From assembly GCA_964437365.1 (NCBI GenBank), contig CAYTGM010000013.1, forward strand, positions 1-64,000: a DNA stretch of 64,000 nucleotides. Reading direction: 5' to 3'. Position numbers and translations under genes: made by a program. Origin of the DNA: CAYTGM01 sp964437365 (GTDB lineage: Bacteria; Sumerlaeota; Sumerlaeia; SLMS01). Below the pieces are notes generated by a model that was given only the letters and a program-made list of their open reading frames with translations, had not been told where the DNA came from and did no database searches. This document shows, piece after piece, positions 26,858 through 35,904 of this stretch. Numbering within the stretch: the first letter of the stretch is position 1; every line of letters begins with the position of its first letter.

Positions 26858-27901
26858 TTAACGCTTCTCCGGAATAAATTCCTCACCGAACATCGTGTTC
26901 CTCTTAAAGACCTCCAGCTCTCTTTTTTCGGTTAGCAAACGATAGTGATCATGGCGTCTAAATGCATTCCCCCAAATAGTGGTACTTCTATATTGCCTAT
27001 TAAATGGAAGATCGAAAAGTGCTGAATAGATGCCTTCTTCTTCACCTGCTTCGTAGTTTGCCTGACCAGCAGCATTAAATGCAACTGACCTGCCTTTCAG
27101 AACGGAATAATTTGTCATCACGCACATCATTGCGTTCTCATGAGCTCTTACCTGAAACTGATGAATTCTTAAATCATCGAGCAAGCAGGCATTCGGTACG
27201 ATCATCAGCTCTGCTCCTTGAAGCATAAGGCTTCGCGCGGCCTCGGGGAACTCTCGATCAAAACAGATAATCGAGCCAGTCTTGACAATACCCTTAGCTG
27301 TATCGAGGGTAACGACTGGAAAGTCTTCACCAGGAGTTGTAGCTGCTTCGAATGCAAAGTCGCATGTGTGAACTTTGGCATAGGTAAGGGCCTCTTTTCC
27401 TTTTCTATCGAAAAGAGTCAGGGAGTTTCTTGGAGCTCCATCCCATTTCTCAAGATAAGTCATTGCTATAGCCATGTCCAGTTCCTGTGCAAGGTTCGCA
27501 AACCTCTTCATCGGAGCACTATCTCTTGCTATAGCCTGAGCCTGCCATTCTCTGACACTCTTTTCATCATTTTCCTGAAAAGCTGTATATCCAATGTTAT
27601 ACATCTCAGGGAGGAGTGCAATGTCTGCTCCACGTTCCCTGGCCCAGCGACAGTACTGCTCTGCCTTATTAAAGTTAGACTCCTGGTTGTTCTGATCGGC
27701 ATTAATCTGAAGCATCGCAACATGGAGATGGTCAGGGCTCGTCTTTGCCAGCTCCTGTTTCTTCGCATTCTCTTTATTGACGGATTCATCCGCGTTTGCG
27801 GGGCGACTTGTCTGTCCCTTGGCGACAGCTCCCATGGCCATCACTCCTCCTGCACTGATCGCTGTTGCCTTTAAGAAATGCCTTCTACTTTGATCTTCCA
27901 T
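26858..27901 (-). CDS. Tat-exported carbon-nitrogen hydrolase (nitrilase fold)
   Basis: A 347-residue protein with a twin-arginine signal (S-R-R-H-F-L-K) and AAAGGA before the ATG. The catalytic triad is seen as E99 in L-L-P-E-M, K176 in Y-A-K-V-H-T-C and C213 in I-I-C-F-D-R-E. Such enzymes hydrolyse carboxamides, ureides or related C-N bonds. Export by Tat places it in the periplasm. Two further family members lie in this locus, at 33352 (Sec-exported) and 37860 (cytoplasmic), so the substrate seems to carry amide bonds processed in two compartments. Confidence 0.93.
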   Translation of the reverse strand: MEDQSRRHFLKATAISAGGVMAMGAVAKGQTSRPANADESVNKENAKKQELAKTSPDHLHVAMLQINADQNNQESNFNKAEQYCRWARERGADIALLPEMYNIGYTAFQENDEKSVREWQAQAIARDSAPMKRFANLAQELDMAIAMTYLEKWDGAPRNSLTLFDRKGKEALTYAKVHTCDFAFEAATTPGEDFPVVTLDTAKGIVKTGSIICFDREFPEAARSLMLQGAELMIVPNACLLDDLRIHQFQVRAHENAMMCVMTNYSVLKGRSVAFNAAGQANYEAGEEEGIYSALFDLPFNRQYRSTTIWGNAFRRHDHYRLLTEKRELEVFKRNTMFGEEFIPEKR

Positions 27902-27940
27902 TTTCTGTTCCTTTATACACTATTCTATAGATCGAGGTCT

Positions 27941-28987
27941 TTACGTCGTACTTCTTGCCTGCAAGAGGGCATAATCAACAAGTTCATGGACGGGGCCTGT
28001 TACTTTGCCTCCAATAAGGTCAGTGGTTATTTGGCCAACGAGCTTACCAATGTCATCAATAGGCTCAGAGCATGTGCTCAACCCCATGATTCCTGATTCA
28101 CCGACGTCACCCAAACCCATGACGGCAATATCTTCCGGGATTTTATACCCAAGCTCATCACGCAGGATTGATATACATGTGCACGCCAGAGCATCAGTTG
28201 ATGCGAGTATCGCATCTGGGTGGTCTCCCCCACTCATAAAGGCATCCCTCAACTTAGACCCATAACCGACAACTTTGGCTTCACCTGGTACTTCTTCAAG
28301 TACATATCTCTTATCCAGATAAATCCACGAGGACTTAACAGTCAGTCCGTGATGGCGCAGGCAGTAGCGAAATGATCGATAGCGCTGGTGTTCTTCTTCT
28401 GTCCCTCGGTCAACACCGAAGTAGCCAATCTTCTTTCTGCCTCTTTCCATCAGGTGTTCAACACTCAATCGAACAGCTTTTCGGGCATCCCACATAACAT
28501 AACTGAACTCTTCGCACCCTTTCGGCTGATCGAGTAATATGAGAGGAATGCCACGATCATTTATCTGTCTATATATATCAACATTCTCTGGATGAGGTCG
28601 CGTAATGATGGCTGCCTTTTTCTCCTCGATGAATGTCTGAAGCTCTTTTCTTTCCCTTTGTGGGTCCCAGAAATGCACCGTAATGACTGTCGAAAGCCCT
28701 GCTTGATCAAAAGACGATAGCATGCCTTTCAATAGTCGATTTGCCCACCCTCTCTCAAGATCTGAAACAATAATCCCCACCGTATTCGTTCTTTTTTGTC
28801 TGAGAGAGCTTGCAAGTGCATTTCTGACATAACCAAGTTCTTCTGCTTTCGCCAGGACAGCTTTTGTCGTTTTCTCTGAGAGATGCCTTTCCTTGGCTCT
28901 TCCATTCAGTATATAAGAAACTGTGGGTATAGAGACGCCAGTCTCGCGAGCGATGTCGGCCATCGTAGTCGTATTTCTTTTCTTCAT
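27941..28987 (-). CDS. LacI-family transcriptional regulator
   Basis: A 348-residue repressor from the ATG at 28987, chosen because AGAGGG is just upstream. The N-terminal helix-turn-helix reads T-M-A-D-I-A-R-E-T-G-V-S-I-P-T-V-S-Y-I-L-N-G, and L-A-S-S-L-R-Q supplies the hinge. The rest is a periplasmic-binding-like sugar sensor. A perfect palindrome, ATAATCGATTAT, lies 13 bases upstream of the start and may be its own operator. It sits inside the leftward operon and is the only regulator in the 20-43 kb locus, so it probably controls the catabolic genes in response to a sugar. Confidence 0.93.
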   Translation of the reverse strand: MKKRNTTTMADIARETGVSIPTVSYILNGRAKERHLSEKTTKAVLAKAEELGYVRNALASSLRQKRTNTVGIIVSDLERGWANRLLKGMLSSFDQAGLSTVITVHFWDPQRERKELQTFIEEKKAAIITRPHPENVDIYRQINDRGIPLILLDQPKGCEEFSYVMWDARKAVRLSVEHLMERGRKKIGYFGVDRGTEEEHQRYRSFRYCLRHHGLTVKSSWIYLDKRYVLEEVPGEAKVVGYGSKLRDAFMSGGDHPDAILASTDALACTCISILRDELGYKIPEDIAVMGLGDVGESGIMGLSTCSEPIDDIGKLVGQITTDLIGGKVTGPVHELVDYALLQARSTT

Positions 28988-29000
28988 GACGCCCTCTTGC

Positions 29001-29012
29001 ATAATCGATTAT
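29001..29012. promoter_or_regulatory. Candidate LacI-type operator
   Basis: A perfect 12-base palindrome, ATAATCGATTAT, with the central CG typical of LacI-family operators. It lies 14 bases upstream of the regulator start. Related but not identical dyads lie at 34434 and 35022. Confidence 0.5.
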
Positions 29013-29054
29013 TCATACAGGTTGTCTTCTATCTTATGAACTAATAACTTCCAT

Positions 29055-29918
29055 TTATGGACTTCTTCCCGGATCTGATTTCTTTAAATCAAGGTGCTCG
29101 AACATCTTCCCAAACGCTTCTGAAATTCCACGATCAAAGAGCAGGTATCCTCGCCTTGAAACAGTCTGGCCATTATCGATCCTCCCAAATCCGGGACGGC
29201 TGTGAATACAATGATGCGAGTCAGCGTTGGCGGCTCCTGCATCTGCCCCTTGAAATCCGACGGCGACGGCCTTGTTTCCTTCATGGGACTCCATACCAAG
29301 TATAACAGGCACATCAGGCTGAAGGGAACTTCTTCCCCAGAAGTATTCACCTTCATCAAGCGGTGGTTGCTCATACTCCCTTTGATCTGATACATAGAGG
29401 CAACGAACCGGAATGCTTCGATCTATACGAGCGAGTGAACGAGGTTTTCCAGAAACAGCGATGAAAGTACGCTCTATTTCACCTTCCCCTGCAAATGGAT
29501 CACCAAGAGCCTGAAGACACCCTCCGTCGCAAGAGACTCCATGCAATGCCTTACCGGATTGATTGGTGATGGAGAGGTCCATTTTCAGTCCTTCTTCTAT
29601 GATGCTGATCTTTGCCTCAACTGTCACACCGGGAATGAACTTCTTTTCAGTCATTTCAGGATTAGCTGCTCTTAATTCTTTTTGCTCCCGAACATAATCA
29701 TTATCGGAGGTCCAGCTGTAATTCCAGCTGCCATCTTCAGCCTGTTTCCAAGATGGTCGAATTTCCTGGCAATCCATGATCCAACCTTCTCGACAACCGA
29801 TCGATTCTGGCCATTGATACTTCCAGGAAAGATCCCAACCAGTGTGAAGAATATCAACGTACCGGGTCTTCGTTGGTTTTATCGACAGATTCTTCTGGTT
29901 TTCAACTATCGCTTCCAT
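29055..29918 (-). CDS. Hypothetical protein, paralogue of the 35041 lipoprotein
   Basis: A 287-residue protein, starting at 29918 with GGAG six bases upstream and overlapping the previous gene by 17 bases. I do not recognise a named family. It is beta-rich, with a Trp/Asp-rich N-terminal half, and lacks a signal peptide. Its C-terminus (C-I-H-S-R-P-G-F-G-R-I-D-N-G-Q) matches the end of the lipoprotein at 35041-35904 (C-S-I-H-V-A-P-D-F-G-D-L-D-P-G-Q), and both continue with a Y-L-L-F or I-Y-F segment and a short amphipathic helix. A sugar-binding or mutarotase-like fold is possible but not shown. Confidence 0.7.
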   Translation of the reverse strand: MEAIVENQKNLSIKPTKTRYVDILHTGWDLSWKYQWPESIGCREGWIMDCQEIRPSWKQAEDGSWNYSWTSDNDYVREQKELRAANPEMTEKKFIPGVTVEAKISIIEEGLKMDLSITNQSGKALHGVSCDGGCLQALGDPFAGEGEIERTFIAVSGKPRSLARIDRSIPVRCLYVSDQREYEQPPLDEGEYFWGRSSLQPDVPVILGMESHEGNKAVAVGFQGADAGAANADSHHCIHSRPGFGRIDNGQTVSRRGYLLFDRGISEAFGKMFEHLDLKKSDPGRSP

Positions 29919-32900
29919 GACGGACTCCAAGGAGCTTAAAGACAATCGTAGCTGGAACGGTCGGGGCCTTATCGTAAGCTGTTCCTTCCACACCGAGAAT
30001 ACCCTCTACAAATGCCCAGTCTTCTTCCACCCGATATACGACCTTAGCATTACTTTGGAGTGCGAGTCCCTTTTCATAGACCGTATCTTCGATGGTAATG
30101 GGATCTCCCTCATCTAACTCGTCTAGAAAGAGTTCCTTCACGGTTTGTATATGAGAAAGGGGTTCAATTGAAGAAAGAGGAACTCGAGTTCCGTCTTTCA
30201 TAACAACGTGAGCGTCAGCGAAATTCGCGAGGTCATTCCATGGACCATCACCTCCATCTTCTACGATGACCTGAAACTCTTCATAATCCTGTACGGAAAC
30301 CTTTACAATTTGAGGCCGGGTAAAACTCGTCATTAAGCCCGTATCCACAAGCACATCATAGACGTGATAGTCGCGCTGTGCTTCTTCACCGGTACGTCTT
30401 CCGTCTTGAAAAGCCTGGACTCTAAGATTCGAATCATCACTTATCTTGATCGGGTGTCTGTATATTTCTGACTTTGGAGAAACCCGAGATCCATCAGTTG
30501 TATAGCGGATCTCAACATTCTTCATCAAAGAAGAGATAATGACTTGTTTATCAGAGTTCAATTCTCCAGAAGCTGGGTAGATGTGAATTGAGTCATCCGG
30601 ATCAACTGCTGAAGGCTCGAGGAGGTAGTGTCTTCCTTCTTTTGAAGTTTGGAAATCGATGGTTTCAGAAAGTGATGTGCTCAAAAGTATACGACGTTTC
30701 TGACCAACTTCATCGAGTTCCCAAAGAGTGACAGAGCCCGACCTGTCCCAACCAGTGAGTTCTGCAACATCGATTGAGTAGTAGCGACTTGGCTGAAGTA
30801 CAAGTCCCCACTCATTTCCCGGCGTCCAATGAAAAGCTTTGAAGGTCCCTTCGTAAGAAACGCCATGCAGCTCTTCCCGAATTGGAGAGCGGAATTCCCG
30901 ATACCCTGAGCCGACGATTTGCTTTTTCTCCATACCGTTTTCCAGAACGAGAAACTGTGTATAGTCGTTTGCTTCTGTAAAGTACCCAAGAGCTGCGAGC
31001 TCGACAGACTGACCATTCTCCAGAGTCACTTCACGAGGATTGCGGTCGAAGTTTACTGTAATCACCGTATCATTTGAAAAATGGGAGCGTTGAACCATGC
31101 GATCTTCAGAAAGGAACTCGTGATTTGTCATCTTCTGACCAACGACATAGTAGTTGAAGTGTGCCGTGTCATGGTAAGACTGCATGAAACGTTCTCTATC
31201 ATCTGGCCAGCGGTACCCGCGGCGATCCCGCCATAGCATCGGGTTCCCTCCATACAACAGAACGAACAGATCTTTCGTATCACTGATTTCTGGTGCCGCT
31301 TCGTAGTGGAAGCCAGGCGTATCGCCCCAGTAGTATGTTGAGAAGGTACTGTCCTGATAGACAAGCTGCCAAATAGGAATACTGGTGGCTGGGTTCACCC
31401 CAAAGTGTAAATATTCTTCTCGGTAATCATCGCTATTCGTCGGACGCTGAAGCATTCCTGAGTTCCAGGTCCCCTGCGTCTTCCAGTGAAACGGCCCACC
31501 TACGGAGCCTTCAAAGAAGTCAACGAGATCGACTCCCCAGTCATTACCATGTTCAGTCCCAAGAGGAAGATTCAAATCATTAGCAAGATAGGAAAAAGCG
31601 TCTCGACGATAGGCAAGGTCCTGACGTCTATCAAAGGTATGTTCGGGATGCCAGTCTTCATGTAGGCTGATTGCCATGGAGACATCAACGAATCGCGAGT
31701 TAAAACCCCACTGTTCTATTTGCTCAGGGACATAGGTTTTGAGAGCACGAAGAGCAAAAGCGGATGAACGGTCAGAATAGCGAAACCCGTCGGCTGTCAC
31801 CCAGCCTCCCTTTGGTCCCAAGCCTGGCCGTGCGTGATAGGCAGTCTCATCAACATCGTCGGTCTGGAAGCCGGTTGGCCCATCGTAAATATCACTAAAG
31901 CTGTCGTAGGGGCCGGTCAGGTAACCTAAGGAGTTTGCCTCCTCAATAGGTTCGCTGTCTCTCACACCATGATGAGGATTACCGAAAAAGGCACGTGTCA
32001 GCCCTTCTGGCCTGACTTCATATAGAAAGGCCATTAAATCTCGCGCCCCCCAGATGATTGCAGCTCCTCTCAGACGTTCCAGTAATGGCTTATCTGCCAA
32101 ACGCTCATCGTAAGTGAGTGAAAGTCCGATTTCTTCTATATACTCCCGATACATTTTCGAGAGCGCCACATAGCCGCCTTGATGAACGAAGCGGTAAGAC
32201 ATCTCCCGCTGATATCCAAACTTATCCATCGATGGAAGCCATCTAAGCTGAGGACGTATATGCTCATCCTCGTTCAGACGCATTGCGAAGTGACCATCGG
32301 TAGGAGTTTCGGCCAGGGTCATGACCCCATCACCATCCTCCATATCGAAAAGTCCGACCCACGGCATGTCAGCGCATTGTGTATTGCCATAAATAGTCAG
32401 CTCACGATCTGCATAGTACAGATGATCGTCCTGTGCCAGCAATGTCCCACTTGAACGGTCAGCGAAGACAATCTGTCCCTCATCGAGGTCAGCATCAATA
32501 CGTGGAGGCCAGGCTCGAAGGGCCCAGAAGTACTCCTGAGGATCTCCGGTGTTCAGCGAGAAGTGCAGAATACCTTCTCCCTTGAGTGTCGCCACACTTG
32601 TATAGACAGATCGGGTTGCCTGATCCCACAACTCGAAGGAGAGCGTTGACGAATCAGTCTTCTCCACGCCTGTGACATAAGCCTGCATGGAAGAGCCATC
32701 AAGAAACCATTCTCTACCCGACCTCTTATCCGTAATAGAGAACCGACTGCCTTCCGAGGCAAAACTTACGTCAAGTGTCTCATTGCTGATGGATATTTCT
32801 TCAGGCAACGAGCTAATCTTTTCCATGATGTCTTTGGAAAGTGGATCATGCACCACTTTAATCCAGTCAATTTCAAAAAGGCCCGGCTTCCAACCCAGGT

Positions 32901-33312
32901 CCATCCGGATGTAGGCAGGAGCATCGGTAATGGGGAGTCCAAAATCGTACTCGCGCCACTCCATGTCATGTATATAGTGGTACATCGAAGCTTTATCCTG
33001 GCTAAACTTCTCACCAGACTGATCTTTCCAGAAGATCTCTGCGCGACCGAAAGCCCCTTCGCCGCTGCGGATCCTGGCAAGAACTCTGACCGGTCCTTTT
33101 GCAACAAGGGGAAAGTGCAAAGCGACATCGTTTCCGGTTGCCTCAGCTATAAGGATTCCATTTTGGACTGAAAGATCACAGTCTTCAACTTCGATGAAAG
33201 GCAATTCTTCTGAATCAAAGTCCCAGTGGTAAAGAATCTCTTCCGCATTCGTGTACGTATATGTGCCACCAAGTATAGATGCAGCAAGAACTGCCCAAAA
33301 AGATGATTTCAT
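29902..33312 (-). CDS. Secreted GH101/GH129-like glycoside hydrolase
   Basis: A 1136-residue exported protein (signal peptide about 1-23, GAGGT before the ATG). After a beta-sandwich (about 25-160), residues 170-330 resemble the N-terminal supersandwich of the GH101/GH129 group, with F-S-I-T-D-K-R-S-G-R-E-W. A TIM-barrel-like region follows (about 380-750). Then come a chitobiase-type Fn3 segment (Y-T-T-D-G-S near 965) and an NPCBM-like C-terminus (G-L-A-L-Q-S-N-A near 1095). GH101/GH129 enzymes release alpha-linked GalNAc or Gal-GalNAc from mucin-type O-glycans. I cannot fix the catalytic residues, so family rank is tentative. It is the largest leftward gene and the likely first attacker of the polymer. 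Confidence 0.72.
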   Translation of the reverse strand: MKSSFWAVLAASILGGTYTYTNAEEILYHWDFDSEELPFIEVEDCDLSVQNGILIAEATGNDVALHFPLVAKGPVRVLARIRSGEGAFGRAEIFWKDQSGEKFSQDKASMYHYIHDMEWREYDFGLPITDAPAYIRMDLGWKPGLFEIDWIKVVHDPLSKDIMEKISSLPEEISISNETLDVSFASEGSRFSITDKRSGREWFLDGSSMQAYVTGVEKTDSSTLSFELWDQATRSVYTSVATLKGEGILHFSLNTGDPQEYFWALRAWPPRIDADLDEGQIVFADRSSGTLLAQDDHLYYADRELTIYGNTQCADMPWVGLFDMEDGDGVMTLAETPTDGHFAMRLNEDEHIRPQLRWLPSMDKFGYQREMSYRFVHQGGYVALSKMYREYIEEIGLSLTYDERLADKPLLERLRGAAIIWGARDLMAFLYEVRPEGLTRAFFGNPHHGVRDSEPIEEANSLGYLTGPYDSFSDIYDGPTGFQTDDVDETAYHARPGLGPKGGWVTADGFRYSDRSSAFALRALKTYVPEQIEQWGFNSRFVDVSMAISLHEDWHPEHTFDRRQDLAYRRDAFSYLANDLNLPLGTEHGNDWGVDLVDFFEGSVGGPFHWKTQGTWNSGMLQRPTNSDDYREEYLHFGVNPATSIPIWQLVYQDSTFSTYYWGDTPGFHYEAAPEISDTKDLFVLLYGGNPMLWRDRRGYRWPDDRERFMQSYHDTAHFNYYVVGQKMTNHEFLSEDRMVQRSHFSNDTVITVNFDRNPREVTLENGQSVELAALGYFTEANDYTQFLVLENGMEKKQIVGSGYREFRSPIREELHGVSYEGTFKAFHWTPGNEWGLVLQPSRYYSIDVAELTGWDRSGSVTLWELDEVGQKRRILLSTSLSETIDFQTSKEGRHYLLEPSAVDPDDSIHIYPASGELNSDKQVIISSLMKNVEIRYTTDGSRVSPKSEIYRHPIKISDDSNLRVQAFQDGRRTGEEAQRDYHVYDVLVDTGLMTSFTRPQIVKVSVQDYEEFQVIVEDGGDGPWNDLANFADAHVVMKDGTRVPLSSIEPLSHIQTVKELFLDELDEGDPITIEDTVYEKGLALQSNAKVVYRVEEDWAFVEGILGVEGTAYDKAPTVPATIVFKLLGVRHGSDS

Positions 33313-33351
33313 ATTTACCTCAATACAGTAATTATTTATAGAGTTGCTTAA

Positions 33352-34374
33352 TTATTCTGATTTAGAAACTTCTTCACTTACCATTTCAACAAGCTTATTT
33401 CTTGTTTCAAGGTCCGGTTCAGGAATAACATCTTCGACTTCCCGACCGTAGAACTCCCATACGGGCCAGTCTTGCAGGATTTCCTTGTACGTTTCTGGAA
33501 CACGCTGGTGGAACTCTCTTGCCTTAACGCGTGATTCTCGGAGGTGGTCTAGATGTAAATCTGAAACGATATAGGCATCCTCTGCTTCATCAACATGTTC
33601 TTCGATGCGATTGGGCCATGCGGCAATCATCGTTCCCGCTCCAACTGCCTTGTTTGTGGTTATCATATGTACATAGTTGTATTGCATCGTCGCTTGTACC
33701 AGGTGTTTTTCTATAGAGCCTCCTCGAGCATTCGGCCAGATAATGATTTCTGCGCCTTTGAGTGCCAGAATACGGGGGATCTCAGGAAAATAGCCATCGT
33801 AACAGGTCATGATACCAACACGACCAAAGTCCAGATCGAAAGTTGGAAATTCGTTTCCAGCTGTCATCATCCATTCGGGATCATTGGCTTTTGGTGGCCA
33901 ACCTCGGGGTCCTTCACCTACAGCAGGAGCGGCCTTGAAGTATCGGCCGATGATTTCGCCTTCACGGTCAAAAATGAGCGTACTGTTTCCGTAGTTTCCT
34001 TCTTCGTCTATAATCTCAAAGCATCCAACCATCACGTTGATATTGTGAGCAGCTGCTGCTTGTGAGACCGTTTCTGTTTGAGGGGAAGGTACGCGAAACA
34101 TTCCCAGGTACAGCTCTGGGAAAACGACAAGATCAGCGTTATCCTCAGCTGCCTGCTCGATATACGGAAGCATTTTGTCTGCGGGATCATTTTCCGGATC
34201 GATGGGTGCCCAGAAATTCCAGGGGCTGTCGAGTTGTACGGCGGCGACGGTAATCTGATCTCTTGAGAGTTGTCCTTCTGTGAGAGGTTTGATTCGAGAA
34301 TCTGCTTTTTCGGTTTCTGCGATGGAACCAGTCGCGCAACTTAAGGCTGCGATGAGTGAGAGAGTCTTCTTCAT
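33352..34374 (-). CDS. Sec-exported carbon-nitrogen hydrolase (nitrilase fold)
   Basis: A 340-residue protein with a Sec signal peptide (cleavage near S-I-A-E). The nitrilase triad is E87 in F-P-E-L-Y, K147 in Y-F-K-A-A-P and C191 in M-T-C-Y-D-G. It is the first leftward gene after the shared control region, so it should be the most strongly controlled. It would cleave an amide bond of an extracellular or periplasmic substrate. The ribosome binding site is weak. A hairpin (34399-34422) and a dyad (34434-34447) lie in its leader or promoter. Confidence 0.93.
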   Translation of the reverse strand: MKKTLSLIAALSCATGSIAETEKADSRIKPLTEGQLSRDQITVAAVQLDSPWNFWAPIDPENDPADKMLPYIEQAAEDNADLVVFPELYLGMFRVPSPQTETVSQAAAAHNINVMVGCFEIIDEEGNYGNSTLIFDREGEIIGRYFKAAPAVGEGPRGWPPKANDPEWMMTAGNEFPTFDLDFGRVGIMTCYDGYFPEIPRILALKGAEIIIWPNARGGSIEKHLVQATMQYNYVHMITTNKAVGAGTMIAAWPNRIEEHVDEAEDAYIVSDLHLDHLRESRVKAREFHQRVPETYKEILQDWPVWEFYGREVEDVIPEPDLETRNKLVEMVSEEVSKSE

Positions 34375-34398
34375 ACAGGTGTATCCGATAGAGAAAGT

Positions 34399-34422
34399 TC
34401 GAGGGGATTTATAATCCCTCGA
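34399..34422 (-). promoter_or_regulatory. Hairpin in the leftward leader
   Basis: TCGAGGGGATT pairs with AATCCCTCGA around a three-base loop, with a single bulged G. It lies 25 bases upstream of the start at 34374 and may form in the mRNA leader. Confidence 0.4.
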
Positions 34423-34433
34423 GAAGGTTGGTA

Positions 34434-34447
34434 CTTAATCAATTAAG
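34434..34447. promoter_or_regulatory. Candidate operator dyad, left
   Basis: CTTAATCAATTAAG has six-base arms that are perfect complements around a CA. It is 12/14 identical to the dyad at 35022-35035 in front of the opposite operon. This places one copy near each divergent promoter. Confidence 0.45.
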
Positions 34448-34738
34448 CTTTGCGCTAATGCAATCCTTTTTTGCAGTCAAAATAGCCATGGTCAGGCCTC
34501 CCAGGTCATATCCTTCCATCAGGAAGACTGAATTTATTCATCTTATGGGACGAATTCAATACATGATGAATCACTGCTGCGACGATTTCGAAACTCATAT
34601 CAATGCTCCATACAACTTAACAGTGGTTAAAATGTACGTTAACCTCTTCAGAAAGGATGACTCCAGGTACGATTGATTGGATCCGCAGGCTGTTCGGTGA
34701 TTAAAGGCCTCAACCTTAACTCGTTGAATCCTCGTTCA

Positions 34739-34810
34739 AGCCTCGCTCGAGGCTCAGTCCATTCCGATGGTCTGAGCATGGTCTCAACATCGAGCGAGCA
34801 TCGAGCGAGG
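34739..34810. repeat. Structured CGAGCGAG repeat block
   Basis: AGCCTCG and CGAGGCT form a near-perfect palindrome at 34739-34754. ATCGAGCGAG occurs twice in tandem at 34789-34810. The second copy is complementary to CCTCGCTCGA at 34741-34750, giving a 10-bp stem over a 50-base loop, within which CTCAG and CTGAG also pair. The block could fold as DNA or RNA, or bind a protein. Confidence 0.6.
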
Positions 34811-35021
34811 TCGTTAGTGGATTCTCATCCTCACCTTAGGACATGACACCGTCATTCAGGGCCTGAAGCCCGAAAATCCCAAAACATCTTCTCAGGTATC
34901 GTGGAATTCACTTCCAAGACCGTCTTCCGTTGAGTCTTTTATGATGCGAACTGTTAATTTCTTCATCTTTGTTTAACTTTTCCCTTTTCATCGGAGATGA
35001 CTCATGTTGAGAAATAGGCAA

Positions 35022-35035
35022 CTTAATCATTTAAC
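35022..35035. promoter_or_regulatory. Candidate operator dyad, right
   Basis: CTTAATCATTTAAC, five bases before the start codon at 35041. It matches the left dyad in 12 of 14 positions and would overlap the ribosome binding region of the lipoprotein gene. Confidence 0.4.
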
Positions 35036-35040
35036 TACCT

Positions 35041-35904
35041 ATGCATAAAACTCTCACTCTTATCGCTCAATTTACTGTCTTATCCTTTCTCCTGGTTGGC
35101 TGTCACACCACCCGTCGATCATCGTCCCCCTTTGAATCAAGGCCATACACGCAGCTCATTAAGCCGATTCCCGATGAAGATTCGATGGTCGTTCATCTCT
35201 ATCTGCCGAAGTGGAATGATGAACATTTTCTCTTTATGACCCCTAAAACAGTGGGGACGCGACGCATGGCGATGGTGAATTTCACCGATAAGAATGTTCG
35301 CTGGACCGGACCGAATGAACAATGGAGAACGAAATCACTCTTCAATACGGGTACCATGGTGGAGTACGAAATCAGCCTGCTCCCTACCGAGGATTCCGTC
35401 GAAGCAATTTATCGATTGGCGAATCGATCTGGCCTGAAGTGGGAATCTCCCTGGTTTTTTACACTACTCGCACCAGCACCTGAATCAGAATTCAGGACCG
35501 AAGACTGCAGTGATCGTATCTTTCTGGAATCAGACGGAGAACTGGTTCCTGCATCCTCTTTTCTGGAAGCAGACTCTAACAAGGTAACGTGGTTGCATGA
35601 AACCAAAGGTTTGGAAGGTGAGCCACACTTCATGAAACAGGTCGGTGCCACCAGTTCGTCTCTCGCCACGAGCAATTGGATGGTTGGAATGAATGGGGAA
35701 GGCAACCGATGGTACGCTCTGACGGCAGAGACACCCCTTTTCCTATTCCATAATCGTGATATCTGTTCCATTCATGTAGCCCCGGATTTTGGAGATTTGG
35801 ATCCCGGTCAGAAAGTTACCATCAGTACCTTTATATACTTCGGCGAGGGAAGCCTCGCAGACGCCATGGAGTTTCTAAAGGGGAAAGCGGATCTCAATGA
35901 GTAA
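35041..35904 (+). CDS. Hypothetical lipoprotein, paralogue of 29055-29918
   Basis: A 287-residue lipoprotein with lipobox L-L-V-G-C. It is beta-rich and has no named domain that I recognise. The C-terminus aligns with that of the unsignalled protein at 29055-29918 (H-x-x-P-x-F-G-x-x-D-x-G-Q), so the locus has a cytoplasmic and a lipid-anchored form of one fold, one in each operon. It is the first gene of the rightward operon and overlaps the next gene by eight bases. A glycan-binding role is plausible from context only. Confidence 0.75.
   Translation: MHKTLTLIAQFTVLSFLLVGCHTTRRSSSPFESRPYTQLIKPIPDEDSMVVHLYLPKWNDEHFLFMTPKTVGTRRMAMVNFTDKNVRWTGPNEQWRTKSLFNTGTMVEYEISLLPTEDSVEAIYRLANRSGLKWESPWFFTLLAPAPESEFRTEDCSDRIFLESDGELVPASSFLEADSNKVTWLHETKGLEGEPHFMKQVGATSSSLATSNWMVGMNGEGNRWYALTAETPLFLFHNRDICSIHVAPDFGDLDPGQKVTISTFIYFGEGSLADAMEFLKGKADLNE

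Larger units (their letters stand above)
34375..35040. other. Divergent control region of the catabolic locus
   Basis: This 666-base gap separates the leftward (34374) and rightward (35041) operons. It holds a leader hairpin, two similar dyads and a structured repeat block, listed separately. An 82-codon plus-strand frame at 34428-34676 has no recognisable protein, no ribosome site and overlaps the first dyad; I do not call it a gene. Confidence 0.7.

Noticed and set aside
34428..34676. An 82-residue plus-strand frame in the divergent region.
   Set aside because: It overlaps the operator-like dyad, lacks a start signal and has no recognisable protein features.
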